This document shows, in pieces, positions 8,448 through 17,713 of a DNA stretch of 64,000 nt (the stretch's first letter is position 1; every line of letters begins with the position of its first letter). A program made the position numbers and the translations under genes. Source of the stretch: Natronospirillum sp965602035 (GTDB lineage: Bacteria > Pseudomonadota > Gammaproteobacteria > Pseudomonadales > Natronospirillaceae). Location of the stretch: the NCBI GenBank assembly GCA_965602035.1, contig OZ271919.1, positions 682,001 to 746,000 on the forward strand, written 5' to 3'. A model generated the notes under the pieces. That model had not been told where the DNA came from. It was given only the letters and a program-made list of their open reading frames with translations, and did not search any database.

Positions 8448-11400
8448 ATGCCCGCAATGACTACCCCCGTACAGGCCGATCTGATACAACAACTGGATGA
8501 GCGATTACAGGCCAGTGTGCCCGAGTCGCTGCACGGTTCGCTGAATTATTTTGTTCATCGCGTCTACGACCATGCCGCGGTGAGTGATCTGACTGACTAC
8601 GCCACCGACGATCTGGCTGGCCTGACGGTCAGCCTGTGGCGCCACCTGGGCAAATGGGCGGAAGGTACGTCCAAAGTCAAGGTATTCAACCCCAATGTTG
8701 AGGAGCACGAATGGCAGAGCCCACACACCGGGCTGGTCGTGCTGGCGCGTGATGTGCCCTTCGTGGTCGACTCCGTGCGCATGGCGCTTAACCGTCTGCA
8801 GGCCAACATCCACCGCCTGTTCTACGGTGATTTCTCGGTGCGTCGGGATGACAACGGTCAGTTCATCGGTTTCGACGAAAAGGCGTCGACCAACAACGAG
8901 TTGCTCGTCTATTTTGAAATCGACCATATGTCCAGCGCCCGCGAACGGCGGCAGCTCGAGCGCGAGCTCAGTACGATACTGGGTGATGTCGCCCTGGTGG
9001 TTGAAGATTTCGGCGCCATCGCGAAAAAGGTCCAGGCGGCCCGCGAGGAGGTAGCCGGGCTGACCGGCAAGGGGCTGCAGAAAGCCGAGGTGGATGAAGC
9101 CAAAGTCTTCCTCGACTGGTGGCTGGATAACCATTTCACCTTCCTGGCGATGGACGAATACAAGGTTACAAAAAACGACGTAACGCCGGTGAAATCATCC
9201 GGACTCGGACTGTTTCGCGAACGCCGGCGCACCTCCATTGATCGCAGCGACATGCAGGGCGATCAGATGCTGGCGGCGGCCAATGACCCGCGCATCATTA
9301 CCTTCGCCAAATCCGGGCAGCGTTCGGTGGTTCACCGGCCGGCCTACGGCGACTATGTGATCATCAAACGCTATGATGACAACGGCAAGGTGGTCGGGGG
9401 TTTCCGCTTTCTCGGGCTCTACACCTCAGCCGTATACCATGATTCACCGCGCAGCATTCCGATTGTGCGCCGCAAGATTTCCGAAGTGCTCAAGCAGTCC
9501 GGGTTCGTCGAGGGCAGCCACAACTACAAGGAATTGGCGCAGATACTTCATACGTTTCCCCGCGATGAACTGATTCTTTCCACCGTCGAGGAGCTCCTGG
9601 AGACCACGCTGTCTGTGTTGTCGATCCAGGAGCGTAAACTGATCCGTCTGTTCATGCGTCAGGATCCGTTCGGCAAGTTTGTGACGGCGCTGGTCTACAT
9701 GCCGCGGGAGATTTTCAACACTGAAATCCGGATGCAGATCCACGATCTGATTGCCAGTTACCTCGATATAGAGGGCTCTGACTTCAGTCTCCATCTCAGT
9801 GAATCCGTGCTGGCCCGGATACGGTTTGTGTTCAAACTGAAGCAACCTGTATCCGGTGAGCTGGACCTGGCGCATATTGAGCGCCAGATTGTGCAACTGG
9901 CGCGTCGCTGGCGGGATGAACTCTATAACGCCCTGGTCGAGAGCCTGGGTGAGGAGCAGGGGGTCGATCTGTACGGCCTGTACCGCGATGCTTTTCCGTA
10001 TGGCTACCGGGATACCTACTCGGCGCGGGTCGGTGTGACCGATATCCAGCGCATGGAGGTTCTCTTCGGTGATCCGCAAACCAGCCTGGCGCTGAGCTTT
10101 TACCTGAGTCAGGAGCCGACGCACAGCAGCCTGAAACTGAAGATCTTTCATCAGAATTCGGAACTGATGCTGTCGGACCTGGTACCCGTGCTGGAGAACT
10201 TCGGCCTGCGGGTCGTCGACGAGATCCCGTACCCGGTTGAGCGCTCGGATGGCCAGAGGATGTACATCTACGATTTCACGCTGCTCTATGAGGCGGACCC
10301 CGATCTGGACCCGTCGAGCCTGCGCGAAATGTTCCACGATGCGTTTATCAATATCTGGTACGGCCGGGCGGAGAACGACAGCTACAATCAGCTGATTATC
10401 GGGTCGCGGTTGACCTGGCGGGAAGTGGCCATGTTGCGCGCCTATGCCCATTACATGAAACAGATTCGGTTCGGTATCAGCCAGGAATACATCGCCAATA
10501 CGCTGATCCGGCATTCGGACCTGACCGAAATGCTGACGTTCATCTTTTCCGGACGGTTCAACCCGGCGCGCAAGAAACGCAAGGAGCTGGAAGCAAAATA
10601 CCGTGAGCGGCTGGAAGCCGGCCTCGAAAAGGTGCCGAACCTGAACGAGGACCGTATTCTGCGTAAATACATGGAGTTGATCTCGGCGACGCTCCGGACC
10701 AATTTCTATCAGGCGTTGCCGGATGGGTCACCGAAGGATTATCTGAGTTTCAAGCTGAATCCACGGACCATTTCCGACATGCCGCAACCGCGTCCTCTGT
10801 ACGAGATTTTCGTATACTCACCGCGGGTTGAAGGCGTACACCTGCGCGGTGGGAAAGTAGCGCGGGGCGGCCTGCGCTGGTCCGACCGGCTGGAGGATTT
10901 CCGTACTGAGGTGCTGGGGCTGGTCAAGGCGCAGCAGGTCAAGAATGCGGTGATCGTGCCGGTGGGCGCCAAGGGCGGCTTCGTCGGGAAGAAACTGCCG
11001 GATCCGTCCGATCGCGAAGCTTTCATGGAAGAGGGTATTGCCTGTTATCGCACGTTTATTCAGGGGCTGCTCGATATCAGTGACAACCTGCGCAGTGGTG
11101 AAGTGACACCGCCGCGGGACGTGATTCGTCATGACGACGATGATCCGTATCTGGTGGTTGCCGCTGACAAGGGCACCGCAAGCTTTTCGGACATCGCCAA
11201 TGAGGTGGCGAAGAGCTACGATTTCTGGCTGGGCGATGCCTTTGCGTCCGGCGGCTCACATGGCTATGACCACAAGAAAATGGGCATTACCGCACGAGGC
11301 GCCTGGGTCAGTGTGCAGCGCCATTTCCGGGAAATGCAACTGAACGTGCAGAAAGACCCCGTGACCGTGATCGGTGTCGGCGATATGGGCGGCGATGTGT

Positions 11401-13268
11401 TCGGAAACGGGTTGTTGCGCTCCGACAGCGTGAAGCTCATGGCGGCGTTCAATCACCTGCACATCTTCATGGATCCTGACCCGGATCCGGCGAAGAGCTT
11501 CAAGGAACGTGAGCGCCTGTTCAATCTGCCGCGTTCGAGCTGGGAAGACTACGACAGAAAAGTGCTCTCGAAAGGGGCCATGATTGTCTCCCGTAACGCC
11601 AAATCCGTGGAGCTTACACCGGAAGTACAGAAAGCGTTCTCTATCCGCAAGAAGCAGTTGGCGCCGACGGAGCTGCTCAGCGAACTGCTGCGGGCACCCG
11701 TGGATCTTATCTGGAACGGGGGCATCGGTACCTATGTCAAGGCGTCCACGGAATCACATGCGGATGTGGGTGACAAGGCCAATGACAGCCTGCGGATTGA
11801 CGCGACGGAACTGCGCGCCAAGGTCATCGGGGAGGGCGGAAACCTCGGCTTCACGCAGCTTGCCCGGGTTGAATTTGCACTGCGGGGCGGCCGCTGTTAC
11901 ACGGACTTTATCGATAATGCCGGGGGTGTGGACTGCTCTGACCACGAGGTGAATATCAAAATTCTGCTCGATGAACTGGTGAAGAACGGCGACCTGACCG
12001 TCAAACACCGCAACGAGTGGCTTGTGAAAATGACCGACGAGGTCGCCAATCTGGTTCTGGCCAACAACTACAAGCAGACGCAGGCGATCAGCATGGCGGT
12101 GCGCGAGGCGACCCACCGCATTGAGGAGTATCGTCGCCATATCGGCCGGTTCGAAAGTGCCGGCAAGCTCAACCGGGCGCTCGAGTTTCTGCCCTCGGAT
12201 GAGACCATCTCGGAGCGCAAGGTATCCGGGCAGAGCCTGGTGGCGCCGGAGCTGAGCGTGCTGATCAGTTACAGCAAGGCTGACCTCAAGGAAGCGTTGA
12301 TTCGCCAGGAGGCCGGTCAGGATGCCTATCTGGTCAATGAGGTGAATACCGCCTTCCCGGGAAGCCTGACGAAGAAGTTCTCGGATCAGGTGCACCAACA
12401 TCGGCTGAAGGGTGAGATTGTCGCGACGCAGTTGGCCAATGATCTGTTCAACCATATGGGAATCGTGTTCGTGCACCGCTTGCAGGAAAGTACCGGTGCC
12501 TCGGAGCTGGAGGTGGTTAAAGGCTACGTGGCGGCGCGCGATACGTTCGGTATGCACGCTCTCTGGAGTCAGATCGAGCAACTGGACAATCAGGTCGACA
12601 ACAACCTGCAGTTGAGCATGATGCTGCGCCTGTCGCGCATGGTGCGTCGCGCGACCCGGACGCTGATCAAGAACAACCGCCTCGGGTTTGATGTCGCTCA
12701 GGTGGTGAAACAGTACAGGGAACCGGTACAGCGACTGGCAAAACAGTTGCCGGAACTGCTCCATGGCGAGATCGCCCGTCAGAACTCCGAAGTGATACGG
12801 CAGTACCAGGACGCCGGTGTGCCGGAGGACCTGGCACAACAGGTCGCGCTCTGTGAGCACCTGTACCATGGCATTGGTATTGTCGGTGTGGTGAGTCAAC
12901 TGAACGCCCCGCTGGACCGGGTTGCCCAGACGTTCTTTACCCTGGGCGAACGGCTGTCGCTCAATCAGTTCGGCGCGGCGCTGAGTGAGATGCCGGTCGG
13001 CACGCACTGGCAGGCCATGGCGCGTGAAGCGCTGCGCGATGATCTGGAGTGGCAGCAGCAGCGGCTGACGCTGGGTGTGCTCAAGCAGCAGGGAGACCAA
13101 CCCATTGAAGAGGCGCTCGCCGCCTGGATGGAGGCCCACCGGCCCCTGGTCGATCGCTGGCTGCGCATTGTTCGTGAAATTCTGGCAACCAGTGAACCGG
13201 AATTCAGCATGTACAGTGTAGCGACGCGTGAGCTGCTGGACCTGTCAGAAACGGCTGCCCAGAACTAG
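8448..13268 (+). CDS. gdhB: NAD-specific glutamate dehydrogenase, large (about 180 kDa) type
   Basis: A 1606-residue enzyme converting L-glutamate to 2-oxoglutarate and ammonia with NAD, so it feeds the TCA cycle and favours growth on amino acids. The length is that of the GDH180 class. The N-terminal half (to about 700) carries the ACT-like regulatory modules of this class. The catalytic core begins near residue 800 with RGGLRWSDRLEDFR and PVGAKGGFVGKK, which includes the substrate Lys, followed by GDMGGDVFGNG of the dinucleotide fold. A C-terminal helical region follows. The start is set by AAGGAAA plus AGGA just before the ATG at 8448. A weak TTGACT (8346-8351) lies upstream, but I see no good -10 at the right spacing. 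Confidence 0.96.
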   Translation: MPAMTTPVQADLIQQLDERLQASVPESLHGSLNYFVHRVYDHAAVSDLTDYATDDLAGLTVSLWRHLGKWAEGTSKVKVFNPNVEEHEWQSPHTGLVVLARDVPFVVDSVRMALNRLQANIHRLFYGDFSVRRDDNGQFIGFDEKASTNNELLVYFEIDHMSSARERRQLERELSTILGDVALVVEDFGAIAKKVQAAREEVAGLTGKGLQKAEVDEAKVFLDWWLDNHFTFLAMDEYKVTKNDVTPVKSSGLGLFRERRRTSIDRSDMQGDQMLAAANDPRIITFAKSGQRSVVHRPAYGDYVIIKRYDDNGKVVGGFRFLGLYTSAVYHDSPRSIPIVRRKISEVLKQSGFVEGSHNYKELAQILHTFPRDELILSTVEELLETTLSVLSIQERKLIRLFMRQDPFGKFVTALVYMPREIFNTEIRMQIHDLIASYLDIEGSDFSLHLSESVLARIRFVFKLKQPVSGELDLAHIERQIVQLARRWRDELYNALVESLGEEQGVDLYGLYRDAFPYGYRDTYSARVGVTDIQRMEVLFGDPQTSLALSFYLSQEPTHSSLKLKIFHQNSELMLSDLVPVLENFGLRVVDEIPYPVERSDGQRMYIYDFTLLYEADPDLDPSSLREMFHDAFINIWYGRAENDSYNQLIIGSRLTWREVAMLRAYAHYMKQIRFGISQEYIANTLIRHSDLTEMLTFIFSGRFNPARKKRKELEAKYRERLEAGLEKVPNLNEDRILRKYMELISATLRTNFYQALPDGSPKDYLSFKLNPRTISDMPQPRPLYEIFVYSPRVEGVHLRGGKVARGGLRWSDRLEDFRTEVLGLVKAQQVKNAVIVPVGAKGGFVGKKLPDPSDREAFMEEGIACYRTFIQGLLDISDNLRSGEVTPPRDVIRHDDDDPYLVVAADKGTASFSDIANEVAKSYDFWLGDAFASGGSHGYDHKKMGITARGAWVSVQRHFREMQLNVQKDPVTVIGVGDMGGDVFGNGLLRSDSVKLMAAFNHLHIFMDPDPDPAKSFKERERLFNLPRSSWEDYDRKVLSKGAMIVSRNAKSVELTPEVQKAFSIRKKQLAPTELLSELLRAPVDLIWNGGIGTYVKASTESHADVGDKANDSLRIDATELRAKVIGEGGNLGFTQLARVEFALRGGRCYTDFIDNAGGVDCSDHEVNIKILLDELVKNGDLTVKHRNEWLVKMTDEVANLVLANNYKQTQAISMAVREATHRIEEYRRHIGRFESAGKLNRALEFLPSDETISERKVSGQSLVAPELSVLISYSKADLKEALIRQEAGQDAYLVNEVNTAFPGSLTKKFSDQVHQHRLKGEIVATQLANDLFNHMGIVFVHRLQESTGASELEVVKGYVAARDTFGMHALWSQIEQLDNQVDNNLQLSMMLRLSRMVRRATRTLIKNNRLGFDVAQVVKQYREPVQRLAKQLPELLHGEIARQNSEVIRQYQDAGVPEDLAQQVALCEHLYHGIGIVGVVSQLNAPLDRVAQTFFTLGERLSLNQFGAALSEMPVGTHWQAMAREALRDDLEWQQQRLTLGVLKQQGDQPIEEALAAWMEAHRPLVDRWLRIVREILATSEPEFSMYSVATRELLDLSETAAQN

Positions 13269-13281
13269 TCGGGAACGCGAT

Positions 13282-13506
13282 GTGACCAGCGACCACATTG
13301 ACGTGAGCTTCACCATCGGGCCGGACGAGCTGCAACGGTTGTATGACGGTTCAGCTCGGACGGTCTATACCCGGGCTCACGATGGTCGCTCGGTTTCCTT
13401 TCCACTGCGCATACTGCAGCGATTTGTCACTCGCGACGGCATACAGGGTACGTTTCGTATTCATTACCGGGATAACAAATTCGACCGCATAGAACGGCTG
13501 GGGTAG
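13282..13506 (+). CDS. DUF2835 family small protein
   Basis: A 74-residue protein starting at the GTG at 13282, 13 bp after gdhB, so it is probably co-transcribed. It contains the DUF2835 pattern: FTIGPDELQRLYDGSARTV, an RAHDGRSVSFP segment, then LQRFVTRDGIQGTFRI. The function is unknown; the family is short, soluble and restricted to Proteobacteria. An in-frame ATG at 13228 would lie inside gdhB and add a cysteine-rich leader not expected for the family. The start codon is the least certain part, since only GGGAA precedes it. Confidence 0.75.
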   Translation: MTSDHIDVSFTIGPDELQRLYDGSARTVYTRAHDGRSVSFPLRILQRFVTRDGIQGTFRIHYRDNKFDRIERLG

Positions 13507-13551
13507 CAGCCAACAGGCTGTGCAGGGTTACACCCGGTCAGGAGGGTCCGC

Positions 13552-13557
13552 TATAAT
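13552..13557 (+). promoter_or_regulatory. Candidate -10 element for pyrD
   Basis: A perfect TATAAT lies 27 bp before the pyrD start, so the 5' leader would be only about 20 nt. No good -35 is visible at 16-18 bp; the best nearby match is TTACAC at 13528-13533. Its position in the only gap between DUF2835 and pyrD supports it. Confidence 0.5.
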
Positions 13558-13584
13558 GCAGGCCCGCTGTGCCCGGAGTGAATC

Positions 13585-14613
13585 ATGTATTCGACGATTG
13601 TGAGACCCCTGTTATTCCGACTGTCGCCCGAGACCGCGCATGAGGTAACGCTGGATGGCCTGAACGCGCTGTACCGGCTGCGGCTGGATAGCCTGCTGGC
13701 GGCACGACAGCCGGTGCAGCCGGTCACAGTCTTCGGTCTGCGATTCGCCAATCGGTTGGGGCTGGCAGCCGGGCTCGACAAGAATGCGGACTATCTCGAT
13801 GCACTTGGCGCGCTGGGTTTCGGCCATGTCGAAGTGGGAACGGTCACCCCCAGAGCACAGCCCGGCAATCCTGCACCGCGTCTGTTCAGGCTTGCTGATC
13901 ATCAGGCGGTCATCAACCGTATGGGCTTCAATAACAAGGGTGTGGATCACCTTGTTGAGAACCTGCGTCATCGTCGATACACCGGTGTGGTCGGGGTCAA
14001 TATCGGCAAGAACCGCGACACGCCGACCGAGCGCGCGGCTGACGACTATCTGTATTGCCTCCAGCGTGTCTATTCAGTGGCTGATTATGTCACGGTCAAT
14101 CTGTCTTCTCCCAATACGCCCGGGTTGCGGGACCTGCAGGCGGCTGACCGGCTGGGCGATCTGCTTGGCCGGCTCACCGATGAGCGGGCTCGCCTGCAGT
14201 CGCGGCAGGGGCGGCGGGTGCCGGTGCTCGTCAAGATCGCTCCTGACCTGATGCCTGCTGCGGTCGAGGAACTGGCATCGGTTCTCGTCGACAGCGGTGT
14301 GGACGGCGTCATTGCCACCAATACAACCCTGGATCGAGCGGCGGTCGCTGACAGCCCACACGCCGACGAAAGCGGCGGCCTGAGCGGCGCACCGTTGGCT
14401 GCGCGTGCGGCAGAAATCCAGCGCCTGCTCTGCCTGGCGCTCGATGGCGCGCTGCCGGTGATCGGTGTCGGTGGCATCATGTCGCCGGCAGATGCTGTGG
14501 ATCGGGTGCAGGCCGGGGCACAGCTGATTCAGGTCTATACCGGGCTGATGTACGAAGGGCCCGCACTGGTGCGGGGGATACTGCGGGCACTGGGGAATAT
14601 CGAGAGACGATAG
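13585..14613 (+). CDS. pyrD: Dihydroorotate dehydrogenase (quinone), class 2
   Basis: A 342-residue enzyme that oxidises dihydroorotate to orotate in de novo pyrimidine synthesis, passing electrons through FMN to membrane quinone. The N-terminal helices (MYSTIVRPLLFRLSPETAHE) are the membrane-associated extension of class 2 enzymes. GLAAGLDKNADYLDALGALG and NRMGFNNKG follow, then VNLSSPNTPGLRDLQ, which holds the catalytic Ser, and IATNTTLDR and IGVGGI near the FMN phosphate. The length fits the class (about 336). It is followed by convergent rmf, a neighbourhood seen in related Gammaproteobacteria. A weak GC-rich hairpin lies just after the stop. Confidence 0.97.
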   Translation: MYSTIVRPLLFRLSPETAHEVTLDGLNALYRLRLDSLLAARQPVQPVTVFGLRFANRLGLAAGLDKNADYLDALGALGFGHVEVGTVTPRAQPGNPAPRLFRLADHQAVINRMGFNNKGVDHLVENLRHRRYTGVVGVNIGKNRDTPTERAADDYLYCLQRVYSVADYVTVNLSSPNTPGLRDLQAADRLGDLLGRLTDERARLQSRQGRRVPVLVKIAPDLMPAAVEELASVLVDSGVDGVIATNTTLDRAAVADSPHADESGGLSGAPLAARAAEIQRLLCLALDGALPVIGVGGIMSPADAVDRVQAGAQLIQVYTGLMYEGPALVRGILRALGNIERR

Positions 14614-14636
14614 AACCGCAACCCTGCGGACTCTGG

Positions 14637-14652
14637 CCCCGGAAAACCGGGG
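14637..14652. terminator. GC hairpin between convergent pyrD and rmf (weak terminator candidate)
   Basis: A perfect 6-bp stem CCCCGG/CCGGGG encloses an AAAA loop in the 128-bp gap between the convergent pyrD and rmf genes. It could end transcription from either side, but no T-run follows on either strand, so it is not a standard intrinsic terminator. Confidence 0.3.
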
Positions 14653-14741
14653 TGGTTCCGACAGCCGGGCTGCGGTTGGTCGGTGGCGGTCAGTCAGCGA
14701 CCGGCACGGTTTCATTCAGTGTTGGGAAAAACATCTCAGGT

Positions 14742-14972
14742 CTAATGTCCGTCGTGAATCTGATGGTAAACGACTCGGTTAACCTTGTGTACCGCTGCAG
14801 CACCCTGATACCCGTTCCACATATCCTCCCTGCCTTCACGCCAGCCGTTCATCCATTCCTGATGTTCGGCGCCGATCGCCTTGGGGCACAGGGACTTGGA
14901 CCGTCCTTCCAGTCCGGCGAGATAGCCGCGTTGATACGCTCTGTCCATAGGGTTCCGTTTCTGTCGTTTCAT
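14742..14972 (-). CDS. rmf: Ribosome modulation factor (100S ribosome formation)
   Basis: A small basic protein of 76 residues that begins MKRQKRNPMDRAYQRGYLAG and contains GRSKSLCP and WMNGWREGRED, the conserved blocks of RMF. RMF binds the 30S subunit near the anti-Shine-Dalgarno region and pairs 70S ribosomes into inactive 100S dimers in stationary phase or stress. The protein is about 20 residues longer than the 55-residue E. coli form; the extra C-terminal tail ends in HDGH. Its own ribosome site is AAGAGG, eight bases before the ATG. A possible leader ORF overlaps the start codon. It lies between pyrD and rlmL on the opposite strand. Confidence 0.93.
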   Translation of the reverse strand: MKRQKRNPMDRAYQRGYLAGLEGRSKSLCPKAIGAEHQEWMNGWREGREDMWNGYQGAAAVHKVNRVVYHQIHDGH

Positions 14973-15034
14973 AGAGTCGACCTCTTGGCTCTCAATCGAA
15001 AATAAGGCGGTGCGCTACACCGTCCTCGGGACAA
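14969..15034 (-). other. Possible 21-codon leader ORF overlapping the rmf start
   Basis: A TTG at 15034, ten bases after a strong AGGAGGAG at 15045-15052, opens 21 codons whose TGA shares ATGA with the rmf start codon. The predicted peptide (MSRGRCSAPPYFRLRAKRST plus a final Leu) is basic. The overlap and the strong ribosome site suggest translational coupling or a regulatory leader, but a TTG start and short length make chance possible. No family is recognised. Confidence 0.35.
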
Positions 15035-15307
15035 GTGCGATATACTCCTCCTGTTGAAAGATCCACGTTTCGGGGGCACAGGCAGTGCCCCCGGCCGGGC
15101 CGGACGCCGGGACCGATTCTCGGTCTCTTGCAGCGTGGCCTTACATTATTTGTAGACGTCAGAATCCGCTGTGTCGAGAATTGATTTGTTATAAAAGCGT
15201 CAACTTTGATTCCCGTCTCGGGTCCCTTTCCCGGTACCCTGAGAGTGGGCCTGTCTGCGCCGATCACTAATAGCCACTTGTAATAATTCTGAGGTTTTTC
15301 AGAGAAA
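14973..15307. other. Divergent rmf-rlmL intergenic region
   Basis: About 335 bp without an established gene. It should hold the promoters of rmf (minus) and rlmL (plus). Contents seen: the possible leader ORF at 14969-15034, a strong AGGAGGAG on the minus strand (15045-15052), a 9-bp perfect hairpin (15071-15093), and AT-rich patches near 15146-15152 and 15181-15196. I could not assign a convincing -35/-10 pair on either strand. A longer minus-strand frame (14992-15267) shows no conserved features and is not called. Confidence 0.55.
15071..15093. repeat. Nine-bp perfect inverted repeat in the rmf leader/upstream region
   Basis: CGGGGGCAC and GTGCCCCCG form a perfect 9-bp GC-rich stem around the 5-nt loop AGGCA. 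It lies about 100 bp upstream of rmf. There is no T-run on either side, so simple termination is unlikely. It could be an mRNA structure in a long rmf leader or a protein-binding palindrome. Confidence 0.6.
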
Positions 15308-17496
15308 ATGAGTCTGAATACGTCGAACCGATCAACCGGGTCCGACTGGTTTGTCGCCTGTGCCCCTTTTCTCGAGCCATTGCTGGCTGATGAGCTGCAG
15401 GCGCTCGGCGCGGAGAAGGTGACCGTCGGACATGCCGGTGTGACCGCCCGCGGACCACTGGCACTGGGTTACCGGGCACTGTTGTGGAGCCGTCTGGCAA
15501 GTCGTGTCAGCCGGCTACTCGCCGCGGGTGCGGCACAGAACCGCGAGCAGTTGGCAACACTGGTGTGCGGCATCGACTGGCCGGAGCACCTTCAGGAGCA
15601 CAGCACATTCCGTGTGCGCTTCAGTGGCAGGAATCAGGATTTCCGGAATACACGCTTCGGTGCGCAATGGGTCAAGGACCTGGTGGTTGACCAGTTTCGC
15701 GCGGCAGGACTCGCGCGACCGTCAGTCGCTGCCGAGCCGGACCTGACATTGATGGTGAACCTGCATGGCGGCAGGGCCACCGTCGGGCTCGAACTGAATC
15801 GTGTCAGCCTGCATCGACGCGGTTACCGACCGGCGAACGCGCCGGCACCGATCCGGGAAACACTGGCCGCGGCGGTACTGATTCGCGGTGGCTGGCCCGC
15901 GGAACTCGATGCGTTGCCTGGGGCCGCAAAGTCGCCGGCACTGACGCTGATCGATCCCATGTGCGGTAGTGGTACGCTGTTACTGGAAGCCGCCCTCATG
16001 GCGTTTGACTGGGCGCCCGGCCTGTTGGCGCACGAGTCGCTGCGGGCGCCGGGCTGGACCGGACATGATGAGGCTCTCTGGCAGACACTGGTAACACAAG
16101 CCACTGAAAAGCGGGATCGTGCACTGAACAGGCGTTCAGAAATGATCCGGTTCTGGGGTAATGATACCGATTCGACGGCACTGCGCGCAGCACGCCAGTC
16201 CTTTCAGGCGCTCGGTCTGTCCGGTGCGGACTGGTCGCGCAATGACGTTGGTGAATTCAGTTGGTCGCCACCGGTGAGCGGCCGGGTCATGGCGATTGCC
16301 AACCCGCCCTATGGTGAGCGGCTGAGCCGCAGCACGGCGTTGCCCGGACTGTACAGTCGGCTGGGCGCATGGCTGTCTGATCTGCCGGAGGGTCGGAGCA
16401 GGGCGGCACTGATTCTCGCGGAGGAAGCACCGGTAGCGGCTACCGGTCTGTTCTATGAAAAATCCTATCGGGTACGCAACGGCACCATTGACTGCCGGGT
16501 TTATACCTACCCGTCGCTTCAGGTGCGCGCGACACCGACACCGGAGATGGTGCCGGATGTCGCAAACCGGATCCGCAAGAACCTGAAGCGGCTCAAGCCG
16601 TTTCTTCGGCGTGGATCGACCAATGCCTATCGAATCTACGATGCCGATATTCCAGAGTACGCCGTGGCCATTGACCGGTATGACAACTGGTTGCATGTGC
16701 AGGAATACGCTGCGCCGAAATCTGTACCGCCGGCACTCGCCGAGCGCCGGTTGCAGGATATGTTGGTCACGCTACCCGAGGTTCTGGATGTGGCTCCGGA
16801 ACACATGGCGGTGAAGCAGCGGCAGCGCCAGTCGGGGCTGCAGCAATATGGCCGGCAGGGGTCGGAGAATGTCTGGCTCACTGTTCATGAAAATGGCGCC
16901 CGTCTGAAGGTCAATCTCACCGATTATCTGGATACGGGCCTGTTTCTGGACCATCGACCGATCCGACACTGGATTCAACAGCACAGCAAGGGACAACAGG
17001 TTCTGAACCTGTTCAGCTATACCGGTGCGGCGAGTGTACATGCTGCACTGGGTGGCGCGGCCGAGGTGGTCAGCGTGGACCTGTCGGCGACCTATCAGAC
17101 CTGGGCACAGGACAACTTTCGGCTGAATAACCTCGACCCTGAACGCCACCGGTTCGAGCAGTCCGATGCATTGAAATGGCTGACCCGGACCCGGGAGATG
17201 TTTGATCTGATCTTCCTGGATCCGCCCACCTTCAGCAACTCAAAGCGTATGCGCGAAACGCTGGATATTCAGCGTGATCACCGACAACTTCTTGATCTGG
17301 CAATGGCGCGGCTTCGACCTGCCGGCACCCTGGTCTTTTCCACCAATAACCGGCGCTTTCGTCTGGACGAGTCGATTCCGGCAAATTATACCGTTATCGA
17401 CCATACAAATGCCTCGATACCTCCTGACTTCGAGCGGAACCAGCGGATTCACCAATGTTGGTTACTTCAGCATCCGGAAAGGGATACTGAGCGCTG

Positions 17497-17500
<4 letters not shown>
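15308..17500 (+). CDS. rlmL: 23S rRNA m2G2445 / m7G2069 methyltransferase (bifunctional)
   Basis: A 730-residue fusion of two SAM-dependent methyltransferases acting on 23S rRNA. An N-terminal THUMP domain (about residues 45-155) is followed by the RlmL domain with MCGSGTLLLEAALMA and the catalytic NPPYGERL near residue 331. The C-terminal RlmK domain has LNLFSYTGAASVHAALGGA and FLDPPTFSNSKRM near 636. The RlmL half makes m2G2445 and the RlmK half m7G2069, helping assembly of the large subunit. The length matches the fused form (about 702 in E. coli). Its TGA lies inside the first unit of a heptamer repeat array, an unusual gene end. Confidence 0.96.
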
Positions 17501-17559
<59 letters not shown>

Positions 17560-17586
17560 TGGGTAGTCGGGGGGAGATGCTGAATC

Positions 17587-17670
17587 GTCGAAAGTCGAAA
17601 GTCGAAAGTCGAAAGTCGAAAGTCGAAAGTCGAAAGTCGAAAGTCGAAAGTCGAAAGTCGAAAGTCGAAC
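17587..17670 (+). repeat. Heptanucleotide tandem array 2 (GTCGAAA, twelve units)
   Basis: Eleven perfect copies of GTCGAAA are followed by one GTCGAAC, then a partial echo (GAAAGTCGAA) near 17681-17690. The array sits 27 bp after array 1 and 43 bp before the convergent DUF418 stop. Because 7 is not a multiple of 3, every reading frame gives the same heptapeptide and no stops, which creates long spurious ORFs on both strands. Likely prone to slippage. Confidence 0.97.
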
Positions 17671-17713
17671 GGCGGAAGCGGAAAGTCGAATGCTGGCAGT
17701 GACGGTTTTGAGA

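Noticed and set aside
11754..13139. A 461-codon minus-strand frame inside gdhB
   Set aside because: It is antisense to the conserved glutamate dehydrogenase coding region and has no recognisable domain or ribosome site; high G+C produces such shadows.
14992..15267. A 91-codon minus-strand frame upstream of rmf
   Set aside because: It has no ribosome site, a Pro/Arg-rich translation without motif, and passes through the hairpin; the shorter leader ORF in another frame fits the ribosome site better.
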